Shown here: piece by piece, positions 1-8,717 of the stretch
Numbering within the stretch: position 1 is the stretch's first letter
Layout: each line of letters starts with the position of its first letter
Virus record (IMG/VR): IMGVR_UViG_3300008266_000016
Span: 44,790 to 108,789 of that record
Origin: a virus
DNA: 64,000 bases
Strand: one strand, 5' to 3'
Made by a program: the position numbers and the translations under genes
Notes under the pieces: model-generated
What the model was told of the DNA's origin: nothing
What the model saw: the letters and a program-made list of their open reading frames with translations, nothing else
Databases searched by the model: none

Positions 1-188
1 ATCCAGCAATTGATCACCAATACGACATAATTTTGCCCAGTCTAGACAAAATCAATCAGCGCACCATTGTTGAAGCTCGCAGAAATCGAGCAGATCGTAT
101 CAAACGTGAAACTGGTGAAGTGATTGATCAAAAGAAGATCCCCAACACAGATCTTGTGTTTAGAATCACCTGCTGGGAACACATACCC

Positions 189-794
189 ATGGCACCCAAA
201 AAAGTTACCAAAGCCGCTGCCAAGAAAAAGAAACTGGAAGACATACTTGATTTGGATGATGTGTCAGAAGATCCGCTGGCAGATTTAATAGATGAACCTG
301 TGCTAGACCCCACACATGTGCGTGTGAATTTTCCCCCGTTTTTTCACTACAGACTTGACGAGCAAAAGGTACCGTTTTTGGTGGGCAAGAGTCATTGGCG
401 TGGCGATTTGGCCACAGGAGAGTTTTCAAAGGATCACGGCAACATGACCAAGAAGCTGGCCATGATGTTTATGAAACTGTGTGAACGCTATGCCACTCGT
501 TCCAACTGGCGTGGCTACACCTACAACGAGGAAATGCGTGGACAAGCTCTACTTCAACTTAGTCAAATTGGTTTACAATTTGACGAATCTAAATCGCAAA
601 ACCCCTTTGCTTACTATACCGCTGCTATCACTAATAGCTTTACACGGATTCTTAACATTGAAAAGAAAAATCAAAATATCAGAGATGACATCCTGGAGAT
701 GAACGGCTTGAACCCATCGTGGACTAGACAGAACTCCGGCAAAGCTGGCATGGCTGCCATGTCCGGACCGGTTGTATCTAGTCTGGATCAGTAG
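189..794 (+). CDS. gp55: Late-transcription sigma factor (T4 gp55 family)
   Basis: Predicted late sigma factor of 201 residues that redirects host RNA polymerase to T4-type late promoters. The C-terminal half carries the sigma-like block with RSNWRGYTYNEEMRGQ, QIGLQFDESKSQNPFAYY and ITNSFTRILNIEKKNQN, which I recognise from gp55 proteins of environmental T4-like phages. The N-terminus is Lys-rich (APKKVTKAAAKKKK). I chose ATG 189 because homologous proteins begin with such a Lys/Ala-rich stretch. The frame is nevertheless open back to the window edge with no stop, and TTG 33 is another possible start. The stop lies 12 bp before the gp47-like gene. Late octamers in front of most structural genes in the window fit its role. 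Confidence 0.88.
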   Translation: MAPKKVTKAAAKKKKLEDILDLDDVSEDPLADLIDEPVLDPTHVRVNFPPFFHYRLDEQKVPFLVGKSHWRGDLATGEFSKDHGNMTKKLAMMFMKLCERYATRSNWRGYTYNEEMRGQALLQLSQIGLQFDESKSQNPFAYYTAAITNSFTRILNIEKKNQNIRDDILEMNGLNPSWTRQNSGKAGMAAMSGPVVSSLDQ

Positions 795-800
795 TATACT
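772..800 (+). promoter_or_regulatory. Possible sigma70-type promoter before the gp47-like gene
   Basis: TTGTAT (772-777) and TATACT (795-800) are separated by 17 bp and lie just upstream of ATG 807. The -10 is good, but the -35 matches the consensus at only three of six positions and there is no extended -10. Weak candidate. Confidence 0.3.
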
Positions 801-806
801 AGCAGG

Positions 807-1823
807 ATGACTAATCTATTCCGCAAAGCCGCAATCTTCACTGACATACATTTTGGACTCAAAAGCAATTCAACTCTGCACAATGAAGATTGTTTGGCCT
901 TTGTAAAATGGGCCACTGCTAAGGCCAAAGAGGAAGGGTGCGAAACTGCCATGTTTCTGGGTGACTGGCACAACAATCGAGCCAGCCTAAATATTGTTAC
1001 CCTAAACTATAGCCTTCGATCATTAGAGCACCTAAATGCTAATTTTGACCGTGTGTATTTTATACCTGGGAATCACGATCTTTATTATCGCGACAAGCGT
1101 GATATTCAGAGCGTGGAGTGGGCACGTCATCTCCCCAATGTGGAAATATGTAACGATTGGTTTAGTAGCGGTGACGTCGTTATTGCTCCTTGGCTTTGCG
1201 GCGATGACCATAAACGTATTCCTAAACTAACTGGCAAGTACATGTTTGGACACTTTGAACTGCCCGGCTACTTGATGAATGCCATGGTAGAGATGCCAGA
1301 CCATGGCGAAGTGCGCAGAGAAGACTTTGAGAATTTTGAACATGTATTCACCGGACACTTCCACAAGCGACAGACTAAAAAGAATATTACCTACATCGGT
1401 AATGCGTTCCCTCATAATTATGCAGATGCTGGTGACGACGAACGAGGACTTACTATATTGGAGTGGGGAGCAGCGCCTGTTTTTCATGCTTGGCCTGCTC
1501 AACCGACGTATAGAGTATACGGACTCGCCAACCTTATTGACAACGCTCCGGCTCTTCTTAAGCCCAAAATGCATGTGCGTGTTGGACTAGACATTGAGAT
1601 TTCATATGAAGAAGCCAACTTCATCAAAGAAACGTTTGTGAAAGACTACGACCTACGTGAGATGTCGCTTATTCCAAACAAAAACTCAGATGTAGACACA
1701 GATATGGCGCCAGGCGAGATTAAATTTGAGTCAGTGGATCAAATTGTCACAGACCAACTCACTAACATTGAATCAGAATTCTACGACAACAAGTTACTGT
1801 TAAAGATTTATCAAAACTTATGA
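807..1823 (+). CDS. gp47: Recombination endonuclease subunit (T4 gp47, SbcD/Mre11-like)
   Basis: Metallophosphoesterase subunit of the T4 gp46/gp47 (SbcCD, Mre11-Rad50-like) nuclease that resects DNA ends for recombination-dependent replication. In order, the five metal-binding motifs are visible: FTDIHFG near residue 13, LGDWHNN near 51, GNHD near 88, a GHFE segment near 146, and GHFHKR near 188. The length of 338 residues is normal for the family. ATG 807 follows an AGCAGG stretch. The gene end overlaps the gp46-like gene by 4 bp (ATGA), a standard coupling for this two-subunit complex. Confidence 0.95.
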   Translation: MTNLFRKAAIFTDIHFGLKSNSTLHNEDCLAFVKWATAKAKEEGCETAMFLGDWHNNRASLNIVTLNYSLRSLEHLNANFDRVYFIPGNHDLYYRDKRDIQSVEWARHLPNVEICNDWFSSGDVVIAPWLCGDDHKRIPKLTGKYMFGHFELPGYLMNAMVEMPDHGEVRREDFENFEHVFTGHFHKRQTKKNITYIGNAFPHNYADAGDDERGLTILEWGAAPVFHAWPAQPTYRVYGLANLIDNAPALLKPKMHVRVGLDIEISYEEANFIKETFVKDYDLREMSLIPNKNSDVDTDMAPGEIKFESVDQIVTDQLTNIESEFYDNKLLLKIYQNL

Positions 1824-3901
1824 TACAAATACGAAATCTCACTGTTAAAAACTTCATGAGTGTAGGCGCAGCCACACAGGCCATTGACTTTGACCGCAAT
1901 GATCTTACACTGGTGCTGGGTGAAAACTTAGACTTGGGTGGCGATGGATCGAGAAACGGCACAGGTAAGACCACAATCATCAATGCACTAAGTTATGCAT
2001 TATATGGCCAAGCACTGTCAAACATCCGCAAAGACAATCTAGTAAACAAAACCAATGCCAAACACATGTTGGTCAGCTTAGACTTTCATATCAACGGCAC
2101 AGACTACAAAATTGAACGTGGGCGCAAACCCAACGTACTCAAGTTCTATGTAAACAACGAACACAAGGCCGCAGAGGATGAGGCACAGGGAGATTCAAGA
2201 GAGACACAAGACGCCATAGAGCGTATTATTGGCATGAGCCATGACATGTTCAAACATGTGCTGGCGCTGAACACCTACACAGAACCGTTTCTAAGTTTGA
2301 AGGCCAATGACCAGCGCACAATCATTGAGCAGTTGTTAGGTATTACCTTGTTGAGTGAACGTGCGGACCGCATCAAAGAACTCAACCGACAAACCAAAGA
2401 TGCTATCCAGTCTGAAGAGTTTAGAATTCGTGCTGTGCAAGAAGCCAACAAACGCATCGAAGAACAGATTGAGAGTCTAAAGCGTAGGCAAGTGCTTTGG
2501 CAAAAGAAGTACGACAGTGACGTGGCTTATCTAGTTGGTCAGTATGACGATCTAGCAAAGATTGATATTGAACTAGAACTGCTGGCTCACAAAGATCTAG
2601 CTGTGTGGTCTGCAAGAAAACAACAACAAGATGCATATACTGCTCTTGTTGGTCGACAAACTGCTTGGAAACAAAAACAACACAAAGACATTGGTGAGCT
2701 AGAATCAACCTACAACAAACTCAGTCATATCGACATCTTGGCAGAACTTCAAGCACACACAGATTTGGCTGCTTACATTCAAAAAGCCAAAGACATTACA
2801 GACTTAGAAAAATACATTGCTCGATGTGTAGCAGACGAGGCCAAAGAACAAAAGGTCATCAACAAACTCAAAGCCGAAATTGAAGAATTAAAAAATCACA
2901 AGTGCTATGCTTGCGGGCAAGACTTCCATGATACCAATCACGAAACAGTATTGGCAACAAAAGAAAAGGCCTTGCAAGAGGCAGCACTACAAGCATTGTC
3001 TATCAATACTCAGTGGATGGAAAATACAGATGCGTTAACCGCATTGGGCGAGTTGGGTGCCAAACCCACAACACACTACCAAACAGAAACAGAAGCTATT
3101 CGACATTCTAGTGAGTTGGAAAACATTCAACACAAGATTGATGCCAAACGTGCAGAAACAGATCCCTATGCTGAACAGTTAGCAGAACACACACCTGTAG
3201 AAGTTGGCACACAACCTGTCACACATTATGATACCGAAACACAGGCAATCGATCATCGCAGTCGCATGAACACCCTGCTGACACAGATCAATGGCAAAGC
3301 ACTAGAGACCGATCCGTATACAGAACAAATTACCGAAATGCAACAACAGGCCCTACAGGTTGTGAGTTACGATCACTTAAACGAACTTACTAGAGTGCAA
3401 GACCATCAGGACTTCTTGCTCAAACTTTTGACCTCAAAAGACTCGTTTGTGCGTAAGAAGATTATTGAACAGAACTTGAGCTATTTGAATCAACGTCTCA
3501 CACACTACTTGGATAGAATTGGCTTACCACACACAGTGAAGTTCATGAACGACTTGACAGTGAGCATTGAAGAACTGGGTCGTGAACTGGATTTTGACAA
3601 CTTGAGTCGTGGCGAACGCAATCGATTGATCTTAAGCATGAGCTGGGCATTCCGTGATGTTTGGGAAAGTTTGTACTCGCCCATCAACTTGTTGTTTATT
3701 GACGAGATGATTGACAACGGGTTGGACACACAAGGTGTGGAAAATGCACTAGGCCTGTTGAAGAAGATGAGTCGCGAACGCCACAAGTCAATCTGGCTGG
3801 TTAGTCATAGAGATGAACTTACTAGCAGAGTTGAAAACATTCTCAAAGTGATCAAAGAGAATGGCTTTACCAGCTACAACACAGATATAGAAGTGGCATG
3901 A
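1820..3901 (+). CDS. gp46: Recombination endonuclease ATPase subunit (T4 gp46, SbcC/Rad50-like)
   Basis: SMC-like ATPase partner of gp47. It has a Walker A motif GSRNGTGKTT at residues 43-52 and a long central coiled coil interrupted by a zinc hook CYAC near residue 362. An ABC signature LSRGE lies near 594, and Walker B LLFIDEMIDNGLD near 625. At 693 residues it is longer than T4 gp46 (about 560), with the extra length in the coiled coil. The start overlaps gp47 by ATGA, and the stop in turn overlaps the next gene by ATGA, so the radical-SAM cassette is translationally coupled to the recombination genes. Confidence 0.95.
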   Translation: MIQIRNLTVKNFMSVGAATQAIDFDRNDLTLVLGENLDLGGDGSRNGTGKTTIINALSYALYGQALSNIRKDNLVNKTNAKHMLVSLDFHINGTDYKIERGRKPNVLKFYVNNEHKAAEDEAQGDSRETQDAIERIIGMSHDMFKHVLALNTYTEPFLSLKANDQRTIIEQLLGITLLSERADRIKELNRQTKDAIQSEEFRIRAVQEANKRIEEQIESLKRRQVLWQKKYDSDVAYLVGQYDDLAKIDIELELLAHKDLAVWSARKQQQDAYTALVGRQTAWKQKQHKDIGELESTYNKLSHIDILAELQAHTDLAAYIQKAKDITDLEKYIARCVADEAKEQKVINKLKAEIEELKNHKCYACGQDFHDTNHETVLATKEKALQEAALQALSINTQWMENTDALTALGELGAKPTTHYQTETEAIRHSSELENIQHKIDAKRAETDPYAEQLAEHTPVEVGTQPVTHYDTETQAIDHRSRMNTLLTQINGKALETDPYTEQITEMQQQALQVVSYDHLNELTRVQDHQDFLLKLLTSKDSFVRKKIIEQNLSYLNQRLTHYLDRIGLPHTVKFMNDLTVSIEELGRELDFDNLSRGERNRLILSMSWAFRDVWESLYSPINLLFIDEMIDNGLDTQGVENALGLLKKMSRERHKSIWLVSHRDELTSRVENILKVIKENGFTSYNTDIEVA

Positions 3902-5379
3902 CTGATGTTTTGATTTTAAGTATACCACGTTTGAGTGCCACTCGGCCTCAAAGTGCCTGTGGCATACTCAAATCAATTTGCAATCGTGCGGGCGTTACTT
4001 CAAAAGTTTTTGATATTAATTTGGACTTTTATCAAAATTTTAAATCTTCTAATCCGTCAACTGCCAATGCCATTGATCAATATTGGATACAATGGAACAA
4101 AAATCTGTTGCCTGAGGAGAAAACAACTTACTCTAGTTGGTTGCAAGCATGGGTTGAAAAATTAATGGCTTTTGATTGCAAGATCATTGCAGTAAGTGTA
4201 TTCAGTTGGGAAAGTCAACGATTTTGTCTTGACTTTTTTCCATTGTTGCGTAAAAATTTTACAGGCACAATCATTGTAGGCGGACAAGGTCTTATCAATG
4301 AACAAAACGGTAGCTTTAGTACCAAGATGCATTTTGCACACAAGTTAAAAAATCAAGGACTAATTGATCATTGGATTGCTGGAGAAGCTGAAAACAGTTT
4401 TTACAATTTTTTAACTGGTAGCAATGTACCTGGATTAGACAGTGATGTGTTGGTCAATGATGTTGATCTTGATACTAACAACATCGCAGATTATAGTGAC
4501 TTTGCAATAGAACAATATGTAACTGCCTACCCCGGCGGGGTATTGCCAATTGAAAGCAGTCGTGGATGTGTTAGAAGCTGTGCGTTTTGTGACATCCCCA
4601 CACATGCTGGAGGATATAGATACAAAAACGGAAAGGTACTAGCTAATGAAATGATTGGCTATTACCAACAGTATGGTGTGCGTAACTTTTATTTTAACGA
4701 TGCGTTGATGAACGGCAGCGTCAAAGATTTTAAACTATTTTTGAACTGCATCATTGAGTTTTATCAACAAAACAATTTACCTGACAGATTCTTTACATTC
4801 AGTGGTTATTGGATTGTGCGAAGTGAAACTCAATTCAAAGAGCACAATTTTGAACTGCTAAGTCGTGCCGGAGGAGAAATGTTTGAAACTGGAGTTGAGA
4901 CTGGTAGCGAACGTTTGCGAAACATCATGAACAAGGGATTTTCAAACGCAGATCTTGAGTTTAACATACAGCAGTTCAGCAAGTACAAAATGAAATTCTT
5001 CTTGTTGTTGCTGGTAGGGTTTCCAAATGAAACACAAACCGACTTTGAAGAGACCAAGAACTTGCTACGACGCTGGCAGAAATATGTTGCACTAGGAACT
5101 ATTATTGGATGCAACTTAGGCACAGGATTGACAGTAGAACAAGGAACACCTATGTTTGATAATCCTGCAAAATTTAACATTGTTCCAATCAAGGGCGACA
5201 CCGCCAAAGGCATCAATTGGATTTGTACCACAACACCTGAACTTGACTATGCAGAACGTGTGCGTCGACGCATTGAACTGCACAAGTTGGCCGAAGATCT
5301 GGGATATACTATCTGGAAAGGTGATGATCACTTGAGTATTATCAAAGATCGATATCTTACGGAGTTGGCCAATGTCTGA
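3898..5379 (+). CDS. Cobalamin-binding-type radical SAM protein
   Basis: Radical-SAM enzyme of 493 residues. The first ~190 residues look like a B12-binding Rossmann domain (IIAVSVFSWES, then TIIVGGQGLI), although the classical DxHxxG cobalamin ligand motif is not evident. The radical-SAM core starts at ESSRGCVRSCAFCDIP with the 4Fe-4S cysteines C224, C228 and C231 (CxxxCxxC), followed by a GVETGSERLR strand typical of the barrel. The reaction and substrate cannot be read from sequence; methyl transfer or a carbon-skeleton rearrangement would be usual for this architecture. It is coupled to gp46 by ATGA overlap and overlaps the next gene by 8 bp. It is not a T4 core gene and was probably acquired. 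Confidence 0.88.
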   Translation: MTDVLILSIPRLSATRPQSACGILKSICNRAGVTSKVFDINLDFYQNFKSSNPSTANAIDQYWIQWNKNLLPEEKTTYSSWLQAWVEKLMAFDCKIIAVSVFSWESQRFCLDFFPLLRKNFTGTIIVGGQGLINEQNGSFSTKMHFAHKLKNQGLIDHWIAGEAENSFYNFLTGSNVPGLDSDVLVNDVDLDTNNIADYSDFAIEQYVTAYPGGVLPIESSRGCVRSCAFCDIPTHAGGYRYKNGKVLANEMIGYYQQYGVRNFYFNDALMNGSVKDFKLFLNCIIEFYQQNNLPDRFFTFSGYWIVRSETQFKEHNFELLSRAGGEMFETGVETGSERLRNIMNKGFSNADLEFNIQQFSKYKMKFFLLLLVGFPNETQTDFEETKNLLRRWQKYVALGTIIGCNLGTGLTVEQGTPMFDNPAKFNIVPIKGDTAKGINWICTTTPELDYAERVRRRIELHKLAEDLGYTIWKGDDHLSIIKDRYLTELANV

Positions 5380-5866
5380 ATTTTTGTTTGAGTTTGATTA
5401 CGATGATTATTTTGGTATCCCTACAGTCAAAATTTTTATTGATCAACAATGCTTGTATCAAGACACAGTGAAAAAACAAATTGTTGTGAACACAGAGTTA
5501 GTGCCAGGTACTCACACATTGACTATAGAACACTTTGGTAAGCATGCCTGGAAACATCAGAATGCCGAACATGATCGTCATATTGAATTAAAATCTATTG
5601 TGGTCGACGGAGTAGATTTAGATCATCATGAACATTGCATGCTAACGCATCAAGGACGTTGGTACCCAGATTACAGTTTGGAGTGCATTACGCCATGTCA
5701 TTGGTTGGGCAACAACGGTACATGGATTTTGAATTTTGATGCGCCAGTATTGAATTGGATTATTAAAACAATCAATCCTGCAGGCGTGAGTCCAGAACAA
5801 ACACTGGATCGCAGTGGCAATGACATACTCAAAGACACTTTGGACTTTTTTAAAATAAATGTTTGA
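5372..5866 (+). CDS. Unrecognised beta-rich protein between two radical SAM genes
   Basis: A 164-residue protein with no motif I can name. It has alternating hydrophobic strands (EFLFEFDYDDYF, PTVKIFIDQQ, HTLTIEHFGKH, IELKSIVVDGVDL, GTWILNFDAP) and many His, Asp and aromatic residues. This pattern is compatible with a beta-sandwich such as a carbohydrate-binding module, which is inference only. There is no signal peptide or membrane segment. It overlaps the flanking radical-SAM genes by 8 bp on each side, so it is probably a substrate, carrier or partner of those enzymes. Confidence 0.75.
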   Translation: MSEFLFEFDYDDYFGIPTVKIFIDQQCLYQDTVKKQIVVNTELVPGTHTLTIEHFGKHAWKHQNAEHDRHIELKSIVVDGVDLDHHEHCMLTHQGRWYPDYSLECITPCHWLGNNGTWILNFDAPVLNWIIKTINPAGVSPEQTLDRSGNDILKDTLDFFKINV

Positions 5867-6947
5867 TTATAAAACTATTGACGAGTATCAGATAGAGATC
5901 ACCAGCTATTGTAATGCTGCCTGTCCCCAGTGTCCTCGCAACCTCAACGGACATGGTATCAATCCTTACATGCCGTTAACACACTTATCACGTGAAGTAA
6001 TTGACCGTGCATTCTCTGAAGAATTGTGCAGTAGATTACGTCAAGTATTCTTTTGCGGCAGTTATGGCGATCCCATCATGCATCCAGACTTTTTAGACAT
6101 ACTACGTGACTTTAGAAAGAAAGCTCCTACACTTTGGTTATACTTCCATACCAATGGCGGAGTACACGATCCTGATTACTGGGCAGAAGTTTCTAGTATC
6201 ATGAACGGCTACGGACAAATTGACTTTGGTATTGACGGACTAGAAGATACTTTACATTTGTATAGAAAAAATGTAAAATACAACAAAGTTATTGAAAACG
6301 CCGCTGCGTTTATAAATGCTGGAGGACGAGCACAATGGAACTATATTGTATTCAAACACAACGAGCACCAAGTTGAGCAGGCCAAACAACTGGCCAGCAG
6401 TATGAAATTTTTTAACATACTAATTCGAAACACTGGTAGATTTTTGAATCACACCACCCTGGAAGAGATGCCTGTGTGGCCAGTGGCCAAAAGTGACTAT
6501 GTACTTGAACCACCTAGTGATGCACAGTACAAGAATCGCAGTATGACATTTTTACCTGAGTTAAAAAAGCAACAGAACTACTTTGCTACTACTACTATCA
6601 AATGTGATGCCTTGCAAGGACGCAAAGTAGCTATCAACGCCGAAGGTGTTGTATTACCATGCAACTTTTTCAATCACAATTTGTATGATGCAAGATTTTA
6701 TGATGGATCAATGCCAGGAGCAAATGCATTAAGTCAGCCCGGTGGTCGCAATCAAGTACGAGACTTTTTGTTGTGTTACGGATTAGATAATCTCAACATT
6801 CATAACAATAGCCTCGAAGGTGTTTTTGAAAATCCCATGTGGAGTGATTTAGTTGAATCGTTTACTCGTGATCGATTGTTTGAATGTGCTATGACATGCG
6901 GTGAAAAATTTACAAAAGTTTGGGATCAAGGAGGAAGCAAAAGATGA
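5859..6947 (+). CDS. Radical SAM protein with C-terminal cysteine cluster
   Basis: Radical-SAM enzyme of 362 residues. The 4Fe-4S motif lies near the N-terminus: ITSYCNAACPQCPRN with C18, C22 and C25. Further barrel segments FFCGSYGDPIMHP and FHTNGG follow. Additional cysteines in the last third (KCDALQ, GVVLPCNFF, CYGLDN, MTCGEK) resemble the auxiliary-cluster (SPASM-like) region of peptide- or sugar-modifying radical-SAM enzymes; that assignment is inference. There is no B12 domain, unlike the enzyme two genes upstream. It overlaps the upstream gene by 8 bp and the SDR gene by 4 bp (ATGA), within one translational unit. Confidence 0.88.
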   Translation: MFDYKTIDEYQIEITSYCNAACPQCPRNLNGHGINPYMPLTHLSREVIDRAFSEELCSRLRQVFFCGSYGDPIMHPDFLDILRDFRKKAPTLWLYFHTNGGVHDPDYWAEVSSIMNGYGQIDFGIDGLEDTLHLYRKNVKYNKVIENAAAFINAGGRAQWNYIVFKHNEHQVEQAKQLASSMKFFNILIRNTGRFLNHTTLEEMPVWPVAKSDYVLEPPSDAQYKNRSMTFLPELKKQQNYFATTTIKCDALQGRKVAINAEGVVLPCNFFNHNLYDARFYDGSMPGANALSQPGGRNQVRDFLLCYGLDNLNIHNNSLEGVFENPMWSDLVESFTRDRLFECAMTCGEKFTKVWDQGGSKR

Positions 6948-7534
6948 AAATGTTAGTTACAGGCGGTAACCGAGGACTGGGGCAACACCTAGTGGATGTG
7001 TTTGGTGCTGACAGTGTCAGCAGATCCACAAACTTGGATATCACTGATGACCAAGCAGTCAAATTGATTGCTCAACAAAGTTTGAATTATGATGTGTTTG
7101 TAAACAATGCATTTGATGGGCCACCACAAGAAGCCTGGGCCAACTTTGCACAAACAAACTTGTACATGGCAGTATACGACAAGTGGAAAAACGCTGGCAA
7201 AAGTGGGCACATCTTTAATATTGGATCAGTGGGCGAGCATCATATTGTTGCTGCTGAGCCTAGATTTGAAACGTACCGCGTGGCCAAGGCGGCACTGGCA
7301 CATGCCAGCAGGCAGGGCACCCAGTCATTCAAACAAAATCTGGTGCAGTTCAGAACCACGCTAATCACACCTGATCGCTTGGACACAGAACTAAGTCGTG
7401 GACGGCCCACCTGGACAGGAAACGGCATTAATTTAAAAGATATTAGCAATTTTATAACATACGCTATCTCTGTTGGTCCAAACACAGTGATAGAAGAGGC
7501 AACTTTTTACGTAAACTTTGATCATAAATCATAA
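6944..7534 (+). CDS. Short-chain dehydrogenase/reductase (SDR)
   Basis: NAD(P)-dependent SDR-family oxidoreductase of 196 residues. The dinucleotide-binding motif TGGNRGLG spans residues 6-13, an NNA segment is at 54-56, the catalytic serine is in IGS (S95), and the catalytic pair is YRVAK (Y111, K115). ATG 6944 is chosen because a perfect AAGGAGG sits about 9 bp upstream and the start overlaps the previous stop by ATGA; TTG 6920 would have no such site. It is a little shorter than the usual 240-260 residues, with a reduced C-terminus. It is the last gene of the radical-SAM cassette, so it probably acts on the same substrate. Confidence 0.85.
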   Translation: MKMLVTGGNRGLGQHLVDVFGADSVSRSTNLDITDDQAVKLIAQQSLNYDVFVNNAFDGPPQEAWANFAQTNLYMAVYDKWKNAGKSGHIFNIGSVGEHHIVAAEPRFETYRVAKAALAHASRQGTQSFKQNLVQFRTTLITPDRLDTELSRGRPTWTGNGINLKDISNFITYAISVGPNTVIEEATFYVNFDHKS

Positions 7535-7567
7535 CTATAACACGAAAGGCAAACCCACTAAACGCAC

Positions 7568-7996
7568 ATGACATGGCTACATCAAGACACCCCAGTTGAG
7601 ACTCTGCCCGAAGAATGTGTAGGTTTTGTTTATCTAATCACAAATAATCTATCTGGACGCAAGTACATAGGCAAAAAATTAGCAAAATTTAGCAAAACAA
7701 CATACAAAATAGTCAAACAAAAGAACGGCACAAAGAAGCGGAAGAAGATACGATCAAAGATTGATTCAGATTGGAGAGAGTACTACGGGTCAAGCCCAGA
7801 ATTAACCGCAGACGTAATCACTTTAGGCACCGAAAACTTTACCAGAGAAATACTTTACTATTGTAAATCAAAATCAGAATGTTCGTACATTGAAGCAAGA
7901 GAACAGTTCACAAGAAAAGTATTGGAATCAACAGATTATTATAACGGCCATATTCAAGTTCGTGTGCATGGCTCACACATCGTAGGAAAATTATGA
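7568..7996 (+). CDS. GIY-YIG-like endonuclease
   Basis: Small nuclease of 142 residues. A GFVYL strand (residues 19-23) and KYIGKK (32-37) form the GIY-YIG core, followed by a basic stretch KKRKKIRSK and SDWREYYGSS. ENFTREILYYCKSKSECSY, with Y-x-E-A-R just after it, gives the downstream conserved helix. Similar free-standing enzymes occur in many T4-like phages as putative homing endonucleases. It lies directly upstream of a zinc-ribbon gene and a group I ribozyme-like region, so it could mobilise that element, which is inference. It overlaps the next gene by 4 bp. Confidence 0.8.
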   Translation: MTWLHQDTPVETLPEECVGFVYLITNNLSGRKYIGKKLAKFSKTTYKIVKQKNGTKKRKKIRSKIDSDWREYYGSSPELTADVITLGTENFTREILYYCKSKSECSYIEAREQFTRKVLESTDYYNGHIQVRVHGSHIVGKL

Positions 7997-8259
7997 CTAA
8001 ACTTGACTACAGTAAAACTAACAAAAGCGACACTGGCTTTTTGAATGATCCGTATTGGACTAATCCAAAGACAGGATTTGATAAAGCATGGCACGAACAA
8101 CGAAAAAAACTCAGGCAACAATTAGGCATACACGAAAATCATGAATGGGAAATAGTCAACAAACCTACCGGACCGCATGCAGGCAAAATAGTTTGCAACA
8201 CTTGCGGTGGAAAATTTGTTAATTGGATTCCAAAAGGTTATATTTTACCTAACACTTAA
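7993..8259 (+). CDS. Small zinc-ribbon-like protein
   Basis: An 88-residue hypothetical protein. The N-terminal half is polar and basic (DKAWHEQRKKLRQQLG). The C-terminal half reads HEWEIVNK, PHAGKIVCNTCGGKFVNWIPKG, with one CxxC knuckle and two His that could bind zinc. I have seen similar short HEW...CxxC...WIPKG proteins in environmental phages but know no function. It is coupled to the GIY-YIG gene by a 4-bp overlap. The stop lies at the very start of the ribozyme-like RNA, so the natural 3' end of this gene could be in a downstream exon. Confidence 0.65.
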   Translation: MTKLDYSKTNKSDTGFLNDPYWTNPKTGFDKAWHEQRKKLRQQLGIHENHEWEIVNKPTGPHAGKIVCNTCGGKFVNWIPKGYILPNT

Positions 8260-8483
8260 GGTTGGCGGGCCAGTTTGTAATACCGCTGTGGAAAAACCGG
8301 GGAATAACCGGACACGTGACATATTGAGGCACTCCCGTCAGTAAATCTGACTATCCTGAAAAATTGGAAGTGAGTCTGAGGCTAGAACAATAGGGCCGAC
8401 GCATTGATATAGTATGAATGTTAGCATACGAGAACACCGGCTATAAAAATCTAAACACTAGGAACGAGGTTTAGAGCACGTAG
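8260..8483 (+). ncRNA. Group I intron/ribozyme core, boundaries uncertain
   Basis: No reading frame is seen, but the conserved elements of a phage (IA2-type) group I ribozyme occur in the right order. P4 is CGGGGA (8298-8303) with TCCCG (8333-8337). A small P6, GTCAG/CTGAC, lies at 8337-8351. The R element GACTATCC is at 8349-8356 and is followed by GGAAGT. P8 is formed by GTC/GGC with GCC/GAC (8374-8382 and 8395-8400). The S element GATATAGT is at 8406-8413, giving P7 as ACTAT/ATAGT. A P9-type hairpin TCTAAAC/GTTTAGA (8450-8475) has a GGAACGA-containing loop. R, S and the terminal hairpin closely resemble the T4 td intron as I remember it. The 3' splice G is probably 8480 or 8483. The 5' splice site, P1 and P3 are not resolved. 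Confidence 0.75.
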
Positions 8484-8717
8484 AAATATGTGTATCGTGG
8501 TAGGAAGGAAAAGCACAGAGTCCTTTAGCATACGGTGTATAATAAATTACCTACTTCCAATGTCTTGGCTAGTGATACTCACATGAAGACAACAGCGGAA
8601 CCGCGCAAAACGGTTCCGTCTGACTAGATCTATCTACATGAATACTTAATCGCTTCGCTCTTGAAAATCAATCAATTAACGAGCGCAAGCGAAGTTAATA
8701 GACTTGCGTAGCAAGTC
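8484..8717. other. Gene-free region rich in hairpins between converging genes
   Basis: No convincing frame or RNA gene is visible. Three hairpins stand out: CGGAACCG/CGGTTCCG at 8596-8618 with a 7-base loop; ACTT plus CGCTTCGCTC at 8644-8660 pairing with GAGCGcAAGCG plus AAGT at 8681-8695; and AGACTTGC/GCAAGTCT at 8700-8718 with a 3-base loop. None has a T-run, but they lie between converging transcription units and could end transcription from both sides. The part just after 8483 may be a 3' exon of the ribozyme-like element. Confidence 0.5.

Noticed and set aside
6920-6943. TTG 6920 as start of the SDR gene
   Set aside because: ATG 6944 has a perfect AAGGAGG, an ATGA overlap with the upstream gene, and places the Rossmann motif at the usual distance.
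8538-8543. TATAAT at 8538 as a promoter
   Set aside because: No -35-like hexamer 16-18 bp upstream, no TGn extension and no gene downstream on the plus strand.
8484-8640. tRNA or tmRNA gene
   Set aside because: I found no cloverleaf, no GTTCRA T-loop followed by an acceptor stem, and no tmRNA-like ends.
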